Shown here one piece after another: positions 60,322 to 64,000 of a stretch of 64,000 bases of DNA (position 1 is the first letter of the stretch; every line of letters starts with the position of its first letter). A program made the translations under genes and the position numbers. The DNA comes from Caulobacterales bacterium. Its GTDB lineage: Bacteria > Pseudomonadota > Alphaproteobacteria > Caulobacterales > Aquidulcibacteraceae. The stretch lies in the NCBI GenBank assembly GCA_017303355.1, contig JAFLCU010000005.1, positions 62,001 through 126,000 on the forward strand, written 5' to 3'. The notes below the pieces were generated by a model that had not been told where the DNA came from, searched no databases, and was given only the letters and a program-made list of their open reading frames with translations.

Positions 60322-61500
60322 TCAAGCCGCGTGCGCTTCCAGCTTCGCCTCGTCCAATTCGACGCCGATGCCTGGCCTCTCCTCCAGCAACAGATCGCCG
60401 CCCTCCCACCGGATCGGCTCCTTCACGATCTGATCGAAGAACCCGCCTGACTTGAAAATGCTTTCTTGAATGAGAAAATTCGGGATTGCCGCGTCGAGCT
60501 GCATCGCCGCGGCCGTGATCACGGGCCCACCCCAAACGTGCGGCGCCATGAGGACGTAACTCGCCTCCGCCATCGACGCGATCGCTTTCGCTGCGGTGAA
60601 TCCGCCGCAACTCCCCAGGTCTGGTTGCGCGTACGCGCATGCCCCGGCCGCGAAGAGCCTATGAAAATCGTGCACGTGCGCCAAGCGCTCTCCGGTCGCG
60701 ATCGGAATGGACGTGCTCGCGGCCACGCGCGCCATTTCGTCCATATTTTCGGGGGGGCATGGTTCTTCGAGCCAAAGCGGATCGTACTTTTCCAACCGTC
60801 GCGCGAGCCGGCGCGATACCGATGGCGTGATCTGGCCATGCGTCCCGATCAGGATGTCGGCGCGATTTCCAATGGCGTTGCGGATCGCCTCGATCGTGCG
60901 CTCCGCTTGATCGTATTCCGCCATTGAGAGTTCGTACGGCTGCGCCGGACCCAATCCCGGCGGTGTGTAGCGGATTGGGTCGAGTTTCACGCCGGTAAAA
61001 CCTTCGTCCACCATGCGCAAGGCCAATTCGCCCATGCGTTTGGACGCGCTCGACCAGTCAGCCGCCGCCGAAGCGAGGTCCTTGCCGGAAGGATCGTAGA
61101 GATAAGTGTAGGAACGAATGCGGTCGCGAAACCGCCCGCCCAGCAGATCGCAAACCGGAACCCCCAGCGTCTTGGCGCAAATATCCCACATGGCGATATC
61201 GAACGCGCTGATGATGCCCGCCATGAAATAGTCTGAGTGGTGCGAACACAGACCCGCATACATGAGCTTACTGAGCTTTTCTCTGTTCATCGGATCACGC
61301 GCCTCGAGATAGCGGGCGAACACGTCTTGGACGAGTTGCGCAAAGCTCTTCTCAAGCCCGTACATGCTGAACAGGATGGCGGTTTCGCCCCAACCCACGG
61401 CGCCGGTATCAGTCTCCAGCCGAACGAAATACCAGAAATAGCCGCCCCAATGCGGCGGCGGCGTACGCACGATATAGGACGTGGCTTTGACCAACCGCAT
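60322..61500 (-). CDS. Mandelate racemase/muconate lactonizing enzyme family protein
   Basis: A 392-residue enolase-superfamily enzyme. After the capping domain (MRLVKATSYIVRTPPPHWGG) the barrel has TGVKLDPI (Lys, about residue 170), IGTHGQITP at the usual first metal-ligand site (Asp in most relatives, here Gly), WLEEPCPPEN (Glu), ATGERLAHV (Glu) and MAPHVWGGPV (His). Members dehydrate or cycloisomerise acid sugars. ATG 61500, chosen over a longer frame for the conserved start. Transcribed toward the MFS gene, after the diiron operon. Confidence 0.86.
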   Translation of the reverse strand: MRLVKATSYIVRTPPPHWGGYFWYFVRLETDTGAVGWGETAILFSMYGLEKSFAQLVQDVFARYLEARDPMNREKLSKLMYAGLCSHHSDYFMAGIISAFDIAMWDICAKTLGVPVCDLLGGRFRDRIRSYTYLYDPSGKDLASAAADWSSASKRMGELALRMVDEGFTGVKLDPIRYTPPGLGPAQPYELSMAEYDQAERTIEAIRNAIGNRADILIGTHGQITPSVSRRLARRLEKYDPLWLEEPCPPENMDEMARVAASTSIPIATGERLAHVHDFHRLFAAGACAYAQPDLGSCGGFTAAKAIASMAEASYVLMAPHVWGGPVITAAAMQLDAAIPNFLIQESIFKSGGFFDQIVKEPIRWEGGDLLLEERPGIGVELDEAKLEAHAA

Positions 61501-61572
61501 GAGCGACCTCCTCGACAAGGCTATTTGTGACGCTGGCGATGCAATTCGCAACGCCTGACGCCCTCGCCCTGC

Positions 61573-61863
61573 TCAATAGATGACTTTGGCGATCAGCATC
61601 CCATCTTCTTCGACGAGTTCGAGCCGCGACATGCACGGCATGCAATAGACGCGATCTCCAGCGCGCAGCTCTTTCGTCGATCGGATGACCACCTTGCAAA
61701 CCGGACAGAGCGCTTCATTGGGCCCAAGCTTGTCGCCAGGTCCACGCCAGCGCCGGTAAAAACGGCGAAAGCGCTTCGGCACCTCGTTGAAGCCGGTTTC
61801 TTCCAGTTCGAAAGTTTGCCTCGGACGACGCCCCGCCTTGGGTAATTCGAGCGGATCGGTCAT
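61573..61863 (-). CDS. Zinc-ribbon protein of the diiron operon
   Basis: A 96-residue protein with a Pro/Arg-rich first half (RRPRQTFELEETGFNEVPKR) and a C-terminal ribbon: C53-P-V-C56 and C74-M-P-C77, 17 residues apart, which should bind Zn or, less probably, Fe like a rubredoxin. The ATG overlaps the preceding diiron gene stop by 4 bases, so they are cotranslated. I do not recognise the family. A role as a structural adaptor or electron carrier for the diiron proteins is only inferred from position. Confidence 0.75.
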   Translation of the reverse strand: MTDPLELPKAGRRPRQTFELEETGFNEVPKRFRRFYRRWRGPGDKLGPNEALCPVCKVVIRSTKELRAGDRVYCMPCMSRLELVEEDGMLIAKVIY

Positions 61864-62636
61864 GAGCGAAAGCCCAGGCGCGCGACGGCGGCCAGATAAT
61901 CGCCCGCGAGATCGGGACGCTCCTCACGCTCTATACCCAGCTCTCCCATGGTCTCGGCAAAGGTATCGAGCACGAGCGAATCCAGCTGTCGCTTGATCTT
62001 GTATAGACGATCATGGGTGTGGGGCGCCGTAAGCAGGCGCCTGCCCAGATCGTTTTCACCAAAGCCCATATGGCGGCGCTCGTCCGAGACGATACCGCGC
62101 AACATCTCCGCCGTGACCGGATCGGCCGTCCCGGCGTGATGGCGAAAGACGGTGAACTCCAGGCACTCCAGGATCACATTCTGCGCAAACACAGATGCTT
62201 CCCAATCGCGCGCATCGACAAACTCGAGCAGACGATCCTTGAATTTGAGCAAGCTTCGATTGGCGCGCCGCGCGATTTCGGCGTCCGGGTCGGCGACGCC
62301 GAGTTGCTTCATGCGATGGAGCAGAACCTCCAGGTGGCGGCCCTCGTCGACGACTTGCGTCGCAAGAAATATCTTCGCGCCGCGATCGGGTGCAAACCCG
62401 ATCATGCCGCTTGAGGCGTCGAGTGCGGCGGTTTCACCTACGCAATAATTGCAGAGCGTCGTTATGAGTCCGTCGCGCTGGCGCTCAGTGAGATCGACTT
62501 CTTCAAGCCCAGGGCTCACGCCGTATGGCCGGCCGTGGAGGTAGCCCTCCACGGCCTCGAACCAGAACTCGAACGAATGCACAGTGGCGCGAAACTCGGC
62601 TTCGCCCAATTCGTGCGGGTTATCGGCTTCAGTCAC
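61860..62636 (-). CDS. Ferritin-like/R2-like diiron carboxylate protein (paralogue 2)
   Basis: A 258-residue helical protein. Carboxylate-diiron ligands appear in the classic order: Glu68 (V-G-E-T-A-A), E98-G-R-H101 (VVDEGRH), Glu157 (QNVILECLEF) and E186-R-R-H189 (SDERRHMGFG). The two Glu-x-x-His pairs and 30-residue spacing match ribonucleotide-reductase-R2/ferritin-like oxidases, but no Tyr-radical context is evident and the substrate is unknown. GTG 62636 (with AAGG 8 bases before) avoids overlap; ATG 62684 would overlap its neighbour. Confidence 0.82.
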   Translation of the reverse strand: MTEADNPHELGEAEFRATVHSFEFWFEAVEGYLHGRPYGVSPGLEEVDLTERQRDGLITTLCNYCVGETAALDASSGMIGFAPDRGAKIFLATQVVDEGRHLEVLLHRMKQLGVADPDAEIARRANRSLLKFKDRLLEFVDARDWEASVFAQNVILECLEFTVFRHHAGTADPVTAEMLRGIVSDERRHMGFGENDLGRRLLTAPHTHDRLYKIKRQLDSLVLDTFAETMGELGIEREERPDLAGDYLAAVARLGFRS

Positions 62637-62646
62637 GGGAGGCGCC

Positions 62647-63519
62647 TTAGACCGGTGACTGATATTCAAGGCCGATGCGGCCAAGCCGCGTCTTGAATTC
62701 CTTCAGCACCGTCGCCGAAAGCGCCCCTTCCATTTCTTCATTGGAAGCCTCGGCCATATTGAGCCCCTGATAGGTAGGCGCGGGCTTGCCTTTCTGAGGC
62801 GCACTTGGGCGCGCTTCAGCGGGACCGCCATTCCTCGCGAACGCTTCGTGGAAGGTCGCCAGCATGTGCTTGGTCATATCGCGCTGCATGCGCTGCACTT
62901 CCGGTTTCTTCTCCGGATAGCGGCGGATGAGATCGCCAATGCGATTTTCGCCGAAGCCAACATGGCGCCGCTCGTCGGCGATTGTGCCCGACAATGTGCG
63001 CGCGAATTTCGGATTTGCCGCCTCGGCCCCCGCATGCAGCATTTCGAACACCGAAAACGCCATGCCTTCGAGTACGATATTCTGGCCAACGACGCCGGCG
63101 ACGAAATCCTTCTTGTCGATCTTTTCCAACAGAACCTCGGCGAACTTGCCGAGATGGGGGTTGATGTAGGTTGCGATCGTCGATTCCAGATCGTTCGGCT
63201 TGACGCCAAGATCGAAGAGCCGCTGCGTGAAGATCTCGACATGGCGGCCTTCGTCGAGCGTTTGCGTCGCCAGGAAGGTCTTGCTTGCCTGGTCGGGTGC
63301 GGCGTTAACGAGCCCAGATGAGGCCGCGAGCGCGCAGCGCTCGCCGGCGATCAATTGCACCGTCGTGCGGATCTGTTGCTCGCGATAATCATCGTTCTGG
63401 AGCAGCTCCTCCGGCTCGCGCTCATCGGCGCCATGACCATAGATTGTGTCCTCAAGATAGCCTTGCGGACAAGATTCAAGCCATTTCTGGATCGAATAAT
63501 TGGAAAGAAAATCCACCAT
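62647..63519 (-). CDS. Ferritin-like/R2-like diiron carboxylate protein (paralogue 1)
   Basis: A 290-residue paralogue. Ligands: Glu60 (A-G-E-R-C-A), E90-G-R-H93 (TLDEGRH), Glu151 (QNIVLEGMAF) and E183-R-R-H186 (ADERRHVGFG). Shared stretches with paralogue 2 include FLATQxxDEGRH, QNxxLE and DERRHxGFGEN, so the genes arose by duplication. It has an extra Pro/Ala/Lys-rich segment (about residues 227-255) and a C-terminal extension. ATG 63519 with a strong GGAGG upstream: the first gene of the operon. Confidence 0.85.
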   Translation of the reverse strand: MVDFLSNYSIQKWLESCPQGYLEDTIYGHGADEREPEELLQNDDYREQQIRTTVQLIAGERCALAASSGLVNAAPDQASKTFLATQTLDEGRHVEIFTQRLFDLGVKPNDLESTIATYINPHLGKFAEVLLEKIDKKDFVAGVVGQNIVLEGMAFSVFEMLHAGAEAANPKFARTLSGTIADERRHVGFGENRIGDLIRRYPEKKPEVQRMQRDMTKHMLATFHEAFARNGGPAEARPSAPQKGKPAPTYQGLNMAEASNEEMEGALSATVLKEFKTRLGRIGLEYQSPV

Positions 63520-63903
63520 CGCAGCACCTCCCTGCGCAACGTGTTGTGAATTTCAACAGCGTCGCGGCTCGCGGCGCTCGGCCCAGCCGGCGTCGCGTAA
63601 ATGGTGGAGGCGACGTGAAGATTAGCTCTCCTCGCGCGGTTGGAGTTTGATCCCCATCAAGGGATAAGTTGCGCTCTGTCGCCGCAGGCCCAACGGATCT
63701 TTCTCGCAAGGCGCAAACAGCACATCGTTCTCAATCGCGACGCGACGGCATTCGCCGCCCTGTTGCGGCTATCGACCGCGCTTTGATTTGATGATGGTCA
63801 AACGCGCCCGCGCAGGATCATGATTGATTTTGCGTCTAGCGCACCCCAGCGCTTTGAGAAGGCCTGCCGCCCGCACCGTGGAGGCGCGGAACGCTCGGTC
63901 GGG
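63520..63903. other. Intergenic region without a confident gene
   Basis: About 380 bases upstream of the diiron operon. I find no gene that I would defend. It must contain the operon promoter near 63530-63640 on the minus strand. A 48-codon plus-strand frame (63640-63786, TTG start) reads IFLARRKQHIVLNRDATAFA, which faintly resembles the end of DUF1778 antitoxins, but it lacks a normal start and ribosome site. Confidence 0.5.
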
Positions 63904-63933
63904 CAGCCGCTCCGCGCCAAAGCGGAGCGGCTG
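63904..63933. terminator. 12-base-pair hairpin after the partial DUF2892 gene
   Basis: CAGCCGCTCCGC and GCGGAGCGGCTG are exact inverse copies with loop GCCAAA. It lies 11 bases past the stop of the partial gene at the right edge. The T-run (TTT) is on the plus side only, so from the minus strand it would be a strong hairpin without a U-tract. Confidence 0.6.
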
Positions 63934-63944
63934 TTTCATGTGCG

Positions 63945-64000
63945 CTATCCGTGCGGCTTGCAGGTGCGGATGCCGAAGAGCGCGTAGGCGGGGCAAAAGC
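63945..64000 (-). CDS. C-terminus of a DUF2892/YgaP-type membrane protein (partial)
   Basis: Only the last 17 codons are in the window: F-C-P-A-Y-A-L-F-G-I-R-T-C-K-P-H-G and stop TAG at 63945-63947. The C-P-x-Y-x-L-x-G-I-x-T-C motif is the characteristic end of DUF2892 (YgaP-like) inner-membrane proteins. The gene continues beyond the right edge, so nothing can be said of an attached rhodanese domain. Confidence 0.72.
   Translation of the reverse strand, partial: FCPAYALFGIRTCKPHG

Noticed and set aside
63640..63786. 48-codon plus-strand frame with a faint DUF1778 antitoxin-like end (IFLARRKQHIVLNRD)
   Set aside because: TTG start only, no ribosome site, no partner GNAT toxin gene in the window; similarity is too weak to call even a pseudogene.

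Overview
The window looks like a core chromosomal segment of a high-GC alphaproteobacterium. The closest fit is the Caulobacterales/Hyphomonadaceae side of the class (Terricaulis- or Vitreimonas-like). That placement is inferred from gene order (tatB-tatA-scpB-scpA-nagZ; lptF-lptG-lptD-surA-pdxA-rsmA; gmk-yicC; mltG-fabF-acpP-fabG-fabD; rpsF-rpsR-rplI; TPR-bamB-der) and from codon style, not from a marker gene. I see no rRNA, tRNA, CRISPR array, prophage or insertion sequence with a transposase.

Layout. 1-5372 (minus strand): twin-arginine export (tatB partial, tatA), condensin partners scpB/scpA, nagZ, a SPOR protein and a dNTPase. 5456-10260: erpA, a Sel1 protein, a nitroreductase, small membrane proteins, exonuclease III, a DUF4112 protein, a methyltransferase and a 43-residue micro-protein. 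10331-13468 (minus): ndk, two tandem I78-type inhibitor lipoproteins, holC, pepA. 13635-21327 (plus): the LPS export and outer-membrane assembly run. 21328-28645 (minus): SDR, gmk, yicC, mltG and the fatty-acid cluster. 29366-37323 (plus): rpsF-rpsR-rplI, an S9 peptidase, dnaB, alr, mlaE/mlaF. 37535-47213: mixed housekeeping and accessory genes, including a ParDE-like pair directly coupled to radA, then cvpA and purF. 47210-52186 (minus): membrane protein, der, bamB, TPR protein, panB.

52283-63519 is the accessory part. It starts with two adjacent copies of a three-gene cassette: DUF6249-like membrane protein, ECF sigma factor, small two-helix membrane protein. Next, divergently transcribed from a palindromic operator, come an ArsR regulator, a glutathione S-transferase and three AHSA1/SRPBCC paralogues. 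Then follow an ArsC-like protein, another GST, an MHS-type transporter, an enolase-superfamily enzyme, and an operon of two paralogous diiron-carboxylate proteins plus a zinc-ribbon protein whose job is not known to me.

Across the whole window the intergenic spaces are seeded with several families of palindromic repeats. They sit inside operons (fabD-fabG, alr-mlaE, mlaE-mlaF), and one degenerate copy lies in frame inside a flavoprotein gene at 46872-46935. The most useful leads are the diiron/zinc-ribbon operon, the duplicated sigma cassette, the repeat that has become protein-coding, and alanine racemase, which appears to start at a CTG codon.
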